From the NCBI GenBank assembly GCA_021234155.1, contig JAJEKV010000039.1, positions 11,547,077-11,611,076 of the forward strand: a stretch of 64,000 nucleotides of DNA, written 5' to 3'. Source of the stretch: Isoetes taiwanensis. Lineage: Eukaryota; Streptophyta; Lycopodiopsida; Isoetales; Isoetaceae. The position numbers and the translations under genes were made by a program. Shown piece after piece: positions 22,075-32,818 of the stretch. The first letter of the stretch is position 1, and each line of letters begins with the position of its first letter. The notes under the pieces were generated by a model, which had not been told where the DNA came from, ran no database searches, and was given only the letters and a program-made list of their open reading frames with translations.

Positions 22075-22235
22075 GTTGTATTGTATCGCCAGGAGTGTAT
22101 GCATGTATTCGCAGTTGGAGAATCAGTCCGAATAGCAATGAGACTATAGTTTTTTTAGGTCAGAAGATGTATTGTATGGCTAGGAGTGCATGCATGTAGT
22201 TGCAGTTGGAGAGTCGATCAGAATTGCAATGATTG
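22075..22235 (+). repeat. tandem duplication, about 80-bp unit
   Basis: GTATTGTATCGCCAGGAGTG near 22082 recurs as GTATTGTATGGCTAGGAGTG near 22167. Each is followed by CATGTA(T/G)T(C/T)GCAGTTGGAGA and CAGAAT/CGAATAGCAATGA. Two diverged copies in direct order. Confidence 0.7.
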
Positions 22236-22619
22236 TCTATTGCTGCTTTGCTCTGACTGGTTGTATCAGTCAGTCTTGCTTCTTTGCTATAGGACCTCAC
22301 ATTTCTGATTTTTTAATTTGCCACACAATCCTTTGTTATGGTTGTAAGTTATCACAAACCTGGATTTATATGTGTCTGCAATCATTGCAATTTAAGAGTG
22401 TTTTGTAGAAAGCCTACATGTTCAATGATCGTGAGATGGATTTTAAAACGTGACATTGATATGAACTTCTAGAAAGACTGATTTGATATGGTTGGAACCC
22501 ATCACAAGTATATGCTGATTTAATATGGCTGGAAGTATGTATTGGTTGGCTGCTAATGTTAAGTTTGGAACATTAGGCTCTGGTAAAAATATCAAACTTT
22601 GGTCTAGAGTTCTCTAATT

Positions 22620-22880
22620 ATCAGTTTTGTGTGAACCCGTTTTTAACCAATAATGTTATGTTAAAAAGATTAATATAACGGATTATATGTGAACCTTTCG
22701 ATTTAACGGGATCTGTTATGTTGAAAATTTTACATAATGAATCATGTGTGAAGGCAAGTTTAACGAAATTGGTTATGTTACTAGTTTAACATAACCAATG
22801 ATATGAACCAACTCTTAAGTTTCTTTTAAATTAATTATAACTAGCATAAAGTTAAATTAAAATTTAAGTTAATTAAACCC
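22620..22880. repeat. AACATAACC/GGTTATGTT foldback, MITE-like
   Basis: Repeated and inverted copies of GGTTATGTTA and TAACATAACC, and of TGTGAACC(C/T), spread over about 250 bp next to the PP2C-like exon. The arrangement suggests a decayed short inverted-repeat element, but ends could not be fixed. Confidence 0.4.
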
Positions 22881-22899
22881 CACGGTGTGAACCCCCTTA

Positions 22900-23128
22900 T
22901 TAAACCTTAATAACGACAATGGAGATATCATCACCCCCTTCAATAGGAGTTGGCAAAGGTCCTTCAAACTCTGGGGGCACAGATATGAACATACTAGACT
23001 TCTTGCTTCGATAAATATCTTGAGAAACAGTGGCAATCTTTACTGTTATAAGCTGCTCCTCACCTTGCTCAAAAAATCGAACAATCTCGTCCTCGCTCAT
23101 TCTATCAAAGAGCCCATCTGTTGCCAGT
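22900..23128 (-). pseudogene. PP2C-type protein phosphatase, C-terminal exon
   Basis: PP2C enzymes are Mg/Mn-dependent Ser/Thr phosphatases. After a GAATAG acceptor the minus-strand exon reads LATDGLFDRMSEDEIVRFFE, then LITVKIATVSQDIYRS, and ends GGDDISIVVIKV followed by TAA. (A)TDGLFD and the late DD in GDDI(S/T)-V-V are the two metal-binding aspartate motifs at the end of the PP2C fold, and the last strand is intact. A possible preceding exon at about 23207-23290 reads VDTFANGTSVNCGETGGF. The upstream catalytic half (RxxxED, DGHGG motifs) was not found in the following kilobase, so this is either a gene with very long introns or, more likely, a fragment. Confidence 0.5.
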
Positions 23129-23299
23129 CTATTCTTTCACCACTTAACCAAAAAAAGGGATGACATGGAATCAGTTATCTATCTATCTATCTATTGCTTT
23201 TGTGATAAGGATGTGAAAGAAGCCACCAGTTTCACCACAATTTACTGACGTGCCATTTGCAAAGGTATCAACAAGCCTATAAAATTTTCGTCAGTAAAT

Positions 23300-24258
23300 C
23301 AACATATAGCAAGAGGATTGTACAAAAAGCAAATAGATGATCAATTTTACGCTATAATTGCCATCAGCTTACAATAAGAAACAGATAGTGTGTCTGAATT
23401 TTCCAATCCATGGCTTCCTCTATCGTATTACCATACAAAATAATTAGGGATGATTACCAGACCTCCCTTTTGCACCCGACAGTAATCAGACACAGTTACT
23501 TGGAAATGGTTTCATAAGCCCTTCTGGAGTGAACGAGTTATTAACAGTTGAAACAACACCAGGATTGAGTTCGCCAGACGTCAGCATGTCTATTTGAGGT
23601 TTTACTGCATCTCCTCTCATTTTACACTTGGTCTTTCACATGATCTAGGTTAGTTTCTGTAAAATGACACAGATATGCTGAGCAATCCATGACAAGGAAA
23701 TAAATGCACTACATTGTTTAAATAAATACCAAAAGATTCGATATCACAGCCCACAAAACGAGCATGGATTTTATCACCCAGATTATCTGATTCTCGTAGA
23801 ATGATATCACGTTTGTTTACATTCTGCATTGGGAACTAGAAAAAGATCATCCATACCACATGTAAAGGCATACATCTGCAAGTTCACAGCAAGGCTTACA
23901 GTGATGAAAAGAAAAACATGAGTAATAAACATGTAAAAGGAGCCAGCCTGCAGATGAAATGCGAACATGTTACTGAGAATTGAAAGAAGCCGACTAGCAT
24001 CCTCAGCTCCGTATATAGTTCATAAAATGAATGCACAAGGTCAAGTTTTTTCAAATTGTGTCTTGTTATTAGTGATAACCTACAAATGCGTTTATCTGTC
24101 ATAGACCCCAAGTCATTGACAAGCAAAAATTGAGAACTAATTCTTACTTGCTTTCCTGTCTACCTGTCTTAATTTTTGTGCATTCCATAACGGCATTTAA
24201 GAATAAAGTAGAAACATGATTTGTGTCCTTTGTTGGTAAGTTGAATTGTGGCTAAATA
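23300..24258. other. no gene recognised
   Basis: AT-rich sequence upstream (in gene sense) of the PP2C-like exon. It may hold introns of that gene, but no further exons could be identified. Confidence 0.35.
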
Positions 24259-25005
24259 ACTTAAATAGCTTACAATGGCCATATAAAATCTTGTAAAAAT
24301 AAAGTCAGGTGTATAGCTGCTAACTCAACCATATATTAATAGAACCTTGGTCACCTACTTCTTTATCAGTCAATTTATCCTCTAGTTATTGATTACTTGT
24401 ATGAAATTTTGTTGTGCACCTTATGTAGGACCATATGACTCCAAAGACCAATCCAAATCAAGTAAACAAACCTCTGGATATGCTAGGTGCTTCTCAAAGA
24501 GGAGGATTCTAATCTTACATGGCGATGTATGGATCTGGAAAAATAACAGAATGACAGGTATAGTTAACTCTCTTGCGCATCATCTTCCACCTGAAAAGGC
24601 CATTCTTTTCTCCAACAGTTCCATTAGACTTAAATAGCTTACAATGGCCATATAAAATCTTGTAAAAACAAAGTCACGTGCATAGCTGCTAAACTCAAAC
24701 CATATTTTAATAGAACCTTGGTCACCTACTTCTTTATCAGTCAATTTATCCTCTAGTTATTGATTACTTGTATGAAATTTTCTTGTGCACCTTATGTAGG
24801 ATCATATGACTCCAAAGACCAATCCAAATCAAGTGAACAAACCTCTGGATACGCTAGCTGCTTCTCAAAGAGGAGGATTCTAATCTTGTTCATGGCGATG
24901 TATGGATCTGGAAAAATAACAGAATGACAGGTATAGTTACTCTCTTGCGCATCATCTTCCACCTGAAAAGGCCATTCTTTTTCTCCAAAAGTTCCATTAG
25001 ACTTG
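24259..25005 (+). repeat. 369-bp tandem duplication
   Basis: The unit from ACTTAAATAGCTTACAATGG (24259) to TCCATTAGACTT (about 24632) is repeated from 24628 to about 25005. The copies differ by about a dozen substitutions and single-base indels (for example AAAATAAAGTCAGGTGTATA against AAAACAAAGTCACGTGCATA). Part of the unit is open (PYDSKDQSKSSKQTSGYA) in the first copy but shifts frame in the second. Confidence 0.9.
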
Positions 25006-26130
25006 GAAACTTTTAAAAAAGGAATAGATCTACATTTACTTCACTTTGGTAGCATCAGGAAGCATATTTGTAGCTGTTTACAGCCCCTGACATAAATTTT
25101 CAAAACGCCTTGGGGCAGACTTCTTGTCATCACCTTACCAAATTATTTCAGTAAAGTTGCTAGTTCCATGTTGCTTATTATTGACTTACTATAAGGAGCA
25201 GAACCGATTGACCTGATTAGTTTGGTTATTGATAAACTAATATACTATGCCCTTGTATCCCCATCTTTACTTTCACATTTGACATTTTTGGTGACAGGCT
25301 AACAAAAGAGGCTTATTTTACCAATTTCACGTGAACATTTATTCCATTTGAAGATTCTGCATCCAGACACAGCTGCTATTCTTTTTACACAACATCCTTA
25401 AATGCTCTTTAACCTGCATCACAATGTTTTGAGTCATAGATTGAGGTTGACAGTAACACAACAAACTGCATAGTCTTATTGACGCAAGGCTGTTTTCTTA
25501 TAGTTCTTAAGCTTGCCCGACAGCAGAGACCATAATCTGCTAAAAACGGAATAATTTTCATTCATGGGGTGCTTAGTATGTTTAATTTATATGGAATGTT
25601 TATCTTATTTAATGCTGAATTTCAAGGGGTGCTTAGTTCCAGCAAATGTTTTTTGTTATCAGGTGCTTAACTTATTGTTTGCAAATGGTCGTTAGTGGCA
25701 TAAGTCTTAACTTCAACTAGTGCTTACTATTATGCAGTGACAATTACGAAATATATAATTGTTTAGAGCGAGCAATTCATTGCAGAAGTTCTCATGTTAA
25801 CTGTTTATTGTCATGCAGTGAAGGGGCACTGCTGCAACCGTTGAAAGTGCTTAGTGTCTGAGAGAGAGCGTTGTTACATTCGGACTATGTTCTACAGAAT
25901 TCAATGGATTGCAGCAATGTACAAGGATTCAAATGAGTACAAAATTGATTTCAGCAAAGGTAATACAAGTAAGATAAACAAATGAATTCATGCAATAATT
26001 GAAAGAACCATAAAAATGGACAAGAGCTAATTTGGAAGTCGATCATTATGTTCATATATTAAAAAAAAATTTACAAACAAAAGGACCAAAAGGCCTTTTG
26101 TGGGCTCAGGTGGTTTCAAGTGGGTCTGTT
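25006..26130. other. no gene recognised
   Basis: Intergenic-looking AT-rich sequence. GGTGCTTA(G/A) is repeated a few times between 25565 and 25730 without regular spacing. Confidence 0.35.
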
Positions 26131-26140
26131 CAAGGTGGGT

Positions 26141-26614
26141 TTAGGCGGGTCTATTTAGGGAGCTTTCAGGGGCTTGGTGAAGACATACATTTTCTTCCAA
26201 TTCTTGGATCTTTTGCCTCTTTGATGGAGGTGCTTCATCATAGCAGCTTTCATATATATACTGCTTCTCGAAATTTTCTTCAGTACCTCTCATCCAATCC
26301 TCTTCATCTTCTTCCTCCTCTTTTTCTTCCTCTTCCTCTTCCTCTTCCTGTTACGTCACTTCCATTGCTGCTGTATCTTCTTCTGCATAGAAGACATTAG
26401 AAAACAAAAGAACTAAGCAACAGAAAACAAAAGAAACGAAGGTAATTACCTTCCACACCTTCCCGGCCCTCTGTCTCAATCGGTTCTTCTGGGCAGTGGG
26501 CTAAAAGAAGTAAGAACCTTTGTATTGCGGAGCTGCATTCGCATCATTGGGCACCTGCTTAAGCACATATTCATGTGCTTTGTTGACGCTGCATGAAGAC
26601 CTGCTTGAATCCAT
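26141..26614 (-). pseudogene. small acidic NLS-type nuclear protein, nonsense-mutated
   Basis: An ATG at 26614 gives MDSSRSSCSVNKAHEYVLKQ and then NAAPQYKGSYFF, TAG, PTAQKNRLRQRAGKVWK before a GTAATT donor. After a TATGCAG acceptor the second exon reads EEDTAAMEVT, TAA, QEEEEEEE, a long Glu run, DEEDWMRG, YDEAPPSKRQKIQELEEN and stops at 26141. PSKRQK is NLS-like. Both in-frame stops are single-base changes away from Gln or Glu codons, and exon phase is off by two bases, so it is a recent-looking pseudogene. The plus-strand frame over the same place (Ser/Pro/Leu-rich) is its antisense shadow. Family not recognised. Confidence 0.4.
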
Positions 26615-27180
26615 GACAGTAGGAACAGAAGGATTTCTAGCAGAAGGATTTGGATGAAAAGTGGAGGAGCTTGAAGATTAAGGCAGAATCTTAAGTGTAG
26701 AAGAAGCTTGCTCTGGAAAATGCTAGTGTTTAAATCATATGATTAGGCACATCAGTGTGAAAAATCTTAGGTGCCTCAAAATAATAAATTCATAGTCAGG
26801 CGTAAATATTTCAGTTTCACATTTGGAATTGACACATGTCACTTGCACAAAATGCCCTGACAATATATTTCTGCCATGTGTTCATGCATACTACCCTTGT
26901 GCATTCTCATCAATATTTTGAATGTGCTTACGTGCTTAGGTGCTGGACAAAAAAATCACTTGCAAAGAATTAAACCAATTTGGTTTAGTGTCAAAGAATT
27001 AAAATATCATTGGGAGACTGGCCATAATTTTTTCATAGATCTCCTGTGAAATTTTGTGCATGTCTGTGCCTTCTATTTTTTCCATATCAATTTTAGGATT
27101 ATCACATGGCTATCCACGGAGGTTTCGGGTTGTTTAGTAAGCAATATGTATTTAAAATTTCCCAAGAATCGATAATAGTG
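26615..27180. other. no gene recognised
   Basis: Upstream flank of the acidic-protein relic and downstream flank of the next minus-strand relic. Only short frames. Confidence 0.35.
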
Positions 27181-27185
27181 TCCAC

Positions 27186-27870
27186 TTAACCCCATTGACT
27201 CCATCCATCTTTGTATAAATTTTCAAGTGTGCATTTGGGTACTGTGCACTTGAGGATATAGAAGTTCACACCCTTTGAATTGTCTACCTCAGCATTCACT
27301 GCAAAATTGTCACCTACTTCAACCAAATTACTTATCCATTCATTGGCTTGTTCAAGAGTCTCCTGTTCTTTACTTAGCAGGCTTTTGATAATAGCACCTG
27401 CACCATCTTGTTCATCTCTACCATGAGCAATAGCAAAGTAGTTCCACACTAATTCCTTATCATTCATTGTGTAATACCTGCCTAAGAAAAAAAATGATTT
27501 TGCTGACTTGTATTATGACGAGCAGCCATCAATTCATACCCAATGTGCAACATGCCTTTATAGGCAGTGCTCCACAAGTAATAAGTCATGCACTTTATCA
27601 TCAGAAATGTATTCTTATTCTTCTTTGAAGGTGAAGCTTTAGAAAGGGAACTCTTCCTCATTACTACCTTCTTTACAAACAATCTCTGCATGTAGACTAT
27701 CTTTCGTGCTGCATCAATGGCTCTATAAATTGAACGAGAAGAGGAATTTGTTTCATCTCCCTTGGATTTCTGTGTATTGCAAAACTGGCGAGGGCAAATT
27801 GTTGAATTCAGACGACCCCTCCATTTTGCTTGAATTCAAGATGGGCAAGCCCGCCATCCACAAATATCGC
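27186..27870 (-). pseudogene. transposon-associated protein relic (HGRDEQDGAG motif)
   Basis: The minus-strand text from about 27870 reads CPRQFCNTQKSKGDETNSSS, then IYRAIDAARKIVYMQRLFVK, followed by a stop near 27482. It resumes as MNDKELVWNYFAIAHGRDEQ, DGAGAIIKSLLSKEQETLEQ and ANEWISNLVEVGDNF. The combination W-x2-F-x3-HG(K/R)-x3-DG-x-G-x2-(I/V)K is a motif I know from uncharacterised, often transposon-linked, eukaryotic proteins; its function is not established. The piece between the two frames (27482-27691) is Lys-rich and then contains MTYYLWSTAYKGMLHIGYEL. It is probably the C-terminal part of a transposase-derived gene; confidence in the exact family is low. Confidence 0.4.
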
Positions 27871-27955
27871 GAGCTACAAGCATTCATATTTTTGGCACCA
27901 TTCAAACTAATGATTCTCTCAGCCTGTCATTTGACCGGCGCGCACCCTACATGTC
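27871..27955. other. short linker before the miniature element
   Basis: Unique sequence with no feature except the AGCA at 27956-27959 that begins the target duplication of the next element. Confidence 0.4.
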
Positions 27956-27959
27956 AGCA

Positions 27960-28215
27960 GGGCAAAATTATGCTGGTGGGGTACAAAAGCAGGCATCCAG
28001 ACACATGCTGATAGCACTCATATAGCACCCCATATGGCAGCTTGTTTAGGGTGTTACTGGTCTGGTACTAGCACATGATAATTAGATAATCAATAGAAAC
28101 ATATAACTACTTTAATTAATGATAAGTTGAATACTATGATAGAATAGTAGGTCCAGGGTGCTGATCTAAGTGCTGGGATCGCGATTTTTTGTACCCCACC
28201 AGTATACTTTTGGCC
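27960..28215. mobile_element. 256-bp miniature TIR element related to the 4.3-kb element
   Basis: Left end GGGCAAAATTATGCTGGTGG and right end (reverse complement) GGCCAAAAGTATACTGGTGG, both followed by GGTACAAAA. They align base for base with the 29-bp ends of the 2172-6479 element (TATGCTGGTGGGT core). The flanks carry the 4-bp direct duplication AGCA (27956-27959 and 28216-28219). Inside, AGCAGGCATCCAGACACATG next to the left end resembles the GCATGCGTCCGGACGCATGC region beside the right end of the large element, and CGCGATCCCAGCAC next to the right end resembles the large left subterminal CGCGACCCCAGCAC. It has no coding capacity: a MITE. Confidence 0.85.
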
Positions 28216-28219
28216 AGCA

Positions 28220-29025
28220 TGTCAACCATACATGTCATGTTTATAACATACCAATTTTAAGCACATGTAAGTGGCGTCCGAATGATGATTTCTACTACCC
28301 AGTACCGATTTTGCACTCAACGCTTAGAAAAATCCCTATGGCAATTAATCCAAGGCTAAATAATATTTTATTATAACAAACCATGTAGATTTCTTATATT
28401 AGTATCCATTAGCATCCATCCAGCTTAGAAGAATCGCAATGGGGCAATTAGTTTAAGGTCAATCCATTTTTTATTCACTTGCGTGAGGAAGTCATGGAGG
28501 GACTCTCTGAAAGATCTTAATAGAGTAGATACATGATCGTTAAATTTGGTCATGTACATCACATAGAGGGGATAGTGATGCAAACATATATGCTAACATG
28601 TTTGAACCAGAAAACGCCCATCGGATAATACCATTTGTATTGCTCCAGTTTCAATGTTGTTTTCTCTGTCATCTATTTTTCATTGACCGGGTTAAACTTG
28701 AGCTCAACGGCAGAGAATATGACGCTGAGATGGGTGTTGAAGCAATATAGGAATAGCCTACAACGAATTTTTTGAGATCTTGGATTGTGTCCTCCTTGGT
28801 CCCTTGAACATCAGTTTAACTATCGGTGTGAAGTGCGGGATCGAATGTGTAGAGGCTGAGGTGGGGTCATCATCCCCCCCTCCCCCCTTTTTTTCTTTTC
28901 TTTTCTTTTCTTTTCTTTCGACACTTTAATTGTGCCCTCACTTTCATTCAGAACATGGTTTTTTCCCAAATCAGGTGCCTTGCCCTTTGAAAATTTAGAT
29001 GACTTGCGCTTTAAAGATGGAATCG
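28220..29025. other. no gene; (TTTTC)n tract at about 28887-28920
   Basis: A C-run followed by TTTTCTTTTC repeats marks the only striking feature. No coding text was supported. Confidence 0.45.
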
Positions 29026-29028
29026 TCT

Positions 29029-30426
29029 TTAAGAAGGCGTCTGTGGACTGGAACGACTAGGTTCTGATTTCTTCGAAAGAAAATCCATGTCTATATCCTT
29101 GCACCTAGCAGATAGCCACGTGTTGTCCATTCGCGTGGACATTTTGTCATCCTTTTGGACCTTTATGGCATAGGTTGGTGGTTTCTTGTCATTAGAAAGA
29201 AGGTTTTTGCATGCACTGAATCCCAGTAGTATATCCCTATTGCATTTAAGACCAACAACTTCTAAGGATTCATAAGATTGGCCAGCCATGACCTCTAGCA
29301 CTATGATCCTTTCTCCTAGTTTTAGATTTTCGTGAACTTATCGTCATCATAGCAGAGTCATAATTTTTGAGCTGCAAGATGTACTGCATGAACTGGTGCT
29401 AGGTGATGTCTTCCACGAAGCATAGAATAGCATTATCAACCTTATCGGTACTGCCTTCCCACATGTGTATTATTATTCCCATCTGCTCATCCACCTTATT
29501 CTTCTCACTTGACATGATAAGCAGACATGGAATACCTGTGACTGGGGAGATGTTGCTTGCAAATTGATATTGGTATGGCATGTACATCTTATAGATAAGC
29601 ACCAGCGGACATTGCAAGTCCTATTCTATTTTATTGTATAATAGACAAGTTGGTCTTTAATGATAGCCCCCAAAGGCAATCTAGTACTCAAAATGTGTCA
29701 CTTTGGCATCATCCCTAGACTCCACTAGTGATCTTAGTACGATTTGACCTTAGCACCAGAGCCAGCCACCACTCTTAATATATGAACTTCTGCACAACAT
29801 GCCACCTCTATACCACCATGTCATCGTATCATCATTATACATGTCAAGGATATGTTTGAGTTGAGATTTTTTCTCCTTCAAATGCTATATGGAAGTTCTA
29901 GGATTAAACTATACTCTGGCGCATCCTTCAAGCAATATGCTACATTCAATGTTGTGCCAGAAGCTTGAAAAGTTTAAAAAAGTATTTTATAAATCTTCAT
30001 GATTAGAAGTCATCAGACTCAAAGAATTAATATTAGGGAATTAAATAGGGTGTATTTTCAATCCGCATATTCTCTATATGCATCATTTTGTTTTATTTAT
30101 TTCCAGAGAGATATTGAAAACAATAATATCTTTTTATGCTACTATTATATTGTTAATCGCTCTTGCCACTAGAACTGATCATTAGTTGGTTTACATATAT
30201 TATTTATAGTCGCATCTTGAAACCCTCAACTCCATCAAGGAAATTGAAACAACAACATCAACGAAGACTCACCCTTCGGCAAGCAAATTTTCAGCCATTT
30301 TATATAGATCTAGTAGCTCATTTCTAGGTTTGAAATACTCGGCCCCATTTTGACCCAGAGGAAGAGGCAAGGATCTGCCCCGCCAGCATGTTCCTGCGAA
30401 GATGGCGTCATCTGATGGCCTCAAGA
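29029..30426 (-). pseudogene. unrecognised multi-exon gene relic
   Basis: Several minus-strand stretches read as protein and carry splice signals. About 30273-30426 gives SDDAIFAGTCWRGRSLPLPL and GAEYFKPRNELLDLYKMAEN before a GTGAGT donor. About 29780-29905 gives LKEKKSQLKHILDMYNDDTM, then TWWYRGGML. 29399-29617 gives LVLIYKMYMPYQYQFASNIS, GIPCLLIM and DEQMGIIIHMWEGSTDK; a TAG at 29399 is followed in frame by HQFMQYILQLKNYDSAMM. 29029-29340 gives VHENLKLGERIIVLEVMAGQ and a Lys/Ser-rich end. No domain was recognised. The stop and one frame change before the last stretch argue for a pseudogene. Exon borders are approximate. Confidence 0.35.
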
Positions 30427-31001
30427 AAATAATACACACTATAAGCAATAATACAATAGATAGATGTCACGTAAAATTCGAGAATGCTACATAAAAATAG
30501 GGAACAACATCAACATGAAGATTTGTTCACATTCCTTAAAAGAAGTGATGCACATAGTGCAGTGTGAGTGGCTGACGTGCCTGAATTGGTCTTAACCTGC
30601 ATTTACGTCATGCCCACATGCAGTTGAGGAGTTGCATGAAGTGGAAAAAATACGCCTCGCATGAGAGATTCTCCAACACTAGGGTTAAGGTTCAATTTAT
30701 GCGTATTATTGTTGCATAGGGGCAATGCTAATCTTCTCTCTATCATTTCAATCTTATTGGATGTCTATGTTTAAGGGTGAAATCACACTTCTGGCTGGCC
30801 AAGAATGCGTCTTGGCCAGGGGATGGAGCTGCCCAAGAAACCAATATCACATTTGCGCCCAAGATTTAGCTTTAGGTCAGAAATCATTTGTCTTGTTGGA
30901 GCTATGGCCATGCTCTATTCTAGCAGAGGAAATAGGATTTTGTGCTTCAGCTGAAGTAAATCCGTTGCTAATCAGTCGGATTTTTGCCCTGAAGTCTATA
31001 C
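30427..31001. other. no gene recognised
   Basis: Unique sequence between the multi-exon relic and the TRIM element. Short frames only. Confidence 0.35.
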
Positions 31002-31071
31002 TATAATCGACCCATGAGAGACTGCTCGAGTGGATCTTAGTATCGCGTTCCCGAGACACCGGCATAAATGG
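31002..31071. mobile_element. TRIM retroelement, first part of LTR 1
   Basis: These 70 bp match the first 70 bp of the LTR at 35853-35997 (ACCCATGAGAGA, GTGGATCTTAGT, GACACCGGCATAAATGG). The expected TG start is TA here. The LTR is cut after AATGG by the copia insertion and continues at 35649. The 5 bp before it (TATAC) nearly match the 5 bp after the second LTR (AATAC). Confidence 0.85.
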
Positions 31072-31300
31072 TCTTAGAATCAGAGCTTGGAATTCAAACC
31101 TAAGTATGCCAAGACTCTGTCTCCTTCACAATCTCCTCCATCAAATCTGTCTGATCAACAAAACTATTTTTCTGTGTGCCTTTCGATCTTCCCTTTTATA
31201 GCTTATTTCCACCAACATGCATTTTAAATGACATGTGTTTCCAATAAGATAAATAAACCATTAAATATGCATCCTAGGTCATGGCATGATAAATCCAACA
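31072..31300 (-). repeat. copia 3' LTR (229 bp)
   Basis: Matches 35408-35643 almost throughout. Relative to the other LTR it lacks a few bases near CCTTTCGATCTTCC (the other copy has CCTTTACAATTTCGATCTTTC). Contains TATAAAA-like TTTTATAGC on the plus strand. Confidence 0.95.
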
Positions 31301-31310
31301 CTTCCCCCAT
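31301..31310 (-). other. copia polypurine tract
   Basis: ATGGGGGAAG on the minus strand, directly before the 3' LTR start TGTTGG; the usual plus-strand primer position. Confidence 0.85.
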
Positions 31311-31385
31311 AGACCGATTGGTCTCCGTGGACGATAAAAATACCTTCCTTCCTTCCTTCCTTCATGTCGTATCCCTCAATTCATG

Positions 31386-31860
31386 TCATCTCGTTTCACC
31401 AGATATTCCAAGAATTTCTTTGAACAAGTTAAGCTTGCGTTCTGTCATTGCCTTGGTAAACAAGTCTGCTGCTTGATATGAGGTCTCCACATATTGCATA
31501 GCTAGCTCATTTTTCGCAATAAGATCCCTTATGAATTGAATATGTAATTCTATATATTTGGTTCTTTCATGATGCACAAGATTTTTTGCTATAGCAATAC
31601 AACTTAGACTATCTGTTAACAGCACAGTCGGATTTGGCTGAGATATACCTACTTCAGTTAACAGTCTTCTTGCCCATGCAATTTCTGTAGCTGCTGAAGA
31701 CGCTGACGAGTATTCAGCTTCTGCAGAGGACATCGCAATAGATGATTGTTTTTTACTTCTCCATGATATCAAACCTCCTGCAGGCATAGCCAGATGTGAT
31801 CTTCTAGCATCTAGATCTCCTGCCCAATCTGCATCTGAATACGCAAATAAAACCAAATTA
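31386..31860 (-). pseudogene. copia RNase H domain
   Basis: RNase H of the element, the last domain of the polyprotein, which removes the RNA strand during reverse transcription. The minus-strand frame shows AYSDADWAGDLDARRS (first Asp), SSAEAEYSSASSA (Glu), LLTDSLSCIAIA (Asp) and TKYIELHIQFIRD, then the typical end QAADLFTKAMTERKLNLFKE. All acidic catalytic positions are present. The frame ends with a stop at about 31386. It is separated from the preceding frame (31935-32132) by stops and a short gap. Confidence 0.85.
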
Positions 31861-31934
31861 TCAGAATGAAAAGTGATTCCATGATCTTTAGTGCTCTTTA
31901 AATATCTTAAGATCCTTTTGGCTGCAATCCAATG

Positions 31935-32160
31935 TCATGTGCCTGGATTGTTGTTATATCTGCTTAATAGATTTACTGCAAAAGCAATATCTGGACGTGT
32001 ACTGTTAGCAACATATAGCAGACATCCTATGAGTTCCCTGTATGGAATGTTTTCCATTTCCTTCTTTTCATGTTCAGATGATGGACATAAAGCTGCTGAA
32101 ATTTTATAACCTGCTACAAGTGGAGTACTCACTGTATTTGCTTTCTAATCCAAATCCTTT
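31935..32160 (-). pseudogene. copia RT/RNase H connection
   Basis: Reads [15 protein letters not shown], then [20 protein letters not shown] and [15 protein letters not shown], the stretch that always follows the copia reverse transcriptase. Just upstream, KGFGLES and stop codons mark the scar of a deletion: the catalytic reverse-transcriptase core that should lie before it is missing. Confidence 0.85.
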
Positions 32161-32162
32161 TA

Positions 32163-32744
32163 TCATATTTTCAATGTTTCTTGTCTGACATCAAGTTTGA
32201 GAGCATTTGCTACTGCTAATACAAGTCTTACATTTGTTAATTTGACAATAGGGGAGTATGTTTCTTCATAATCAATTTCCTTTTTTTGAGAAAAATCTTG
32301 AGCAACCAACCTAGCTTTATATCTTTTTGATCCATCAGCATTTATTTTTATTCTATAAATCCATTTATTTCCAACCAGATTCTTACTTCTAGGATGTTCT
32401 ACTAACTCGTACGTACCAGTTTCCTTGAAAAAGTCCATCTCTTCTTGCATTGCCCTCACCCATTCAGAGGCCTTTTTTGAATTGATTGCTTCATCAAAAG
32501 ATGCGGGAACATCAGGTTCAAACCCAGCCATTAACGAAGGATATCTAACTGGAGATTTTCTAATTCTTCTGGTTTTCCCTATGTAATATCTGCCATACAT
32601 TTCAGGATTATAGTCTATACCTGTATCTTTAAGCTTTTCCATCTCAGTCTTCCTTTTTTGTTGCCTTGCTTCTGCTTCTGGTATAGGTGGTGCCGATCCT
32701 GCTCCATTGATGTCTTCGCTTTCCTCATCACCTGTTCTGTACAT
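32163..32744 (-). pseudogene. copia reverse transcriptase, N-terminal part only
   Basis: Contains PASFDEAINSKKASEWVRAM, ETGTYELVEHPRSKNLVGNK, WIYRIKINADGSKRYKARLV, AQDFSQKKEIDYEETYSPIV and KLTNVRLVLAVANALKLDV, the canonical start of copia RT. The frame then jumps to text that belongs about 200 residues later. The D-V-x-T-A-F-L motif, SLYGLKQ and the YVDD box are all absent. The N-terminal 70 residues are the hydrophilic linker after integrase. Confidence 0.9.
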
Positions 32745-32818
32745 GTCATCTTCATTCTCTTCGTCAGAGTCAAAGTCAGTAGCGAAGTCAGCTTTACTAT
32801 CATGAGCAATGGGTCTTT

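Noticed and set aside
22875-23130. Complete small PP2C gene
   Set aside because: Only the last metal-binding motifs are present; the first half of the fold was not found.
26032-26400. 122-residue plus-strand Leu/Pro/Ser frame
   Set aside because: Antisense of the Glu-rich minus-strand relic with NLS and splice signals.
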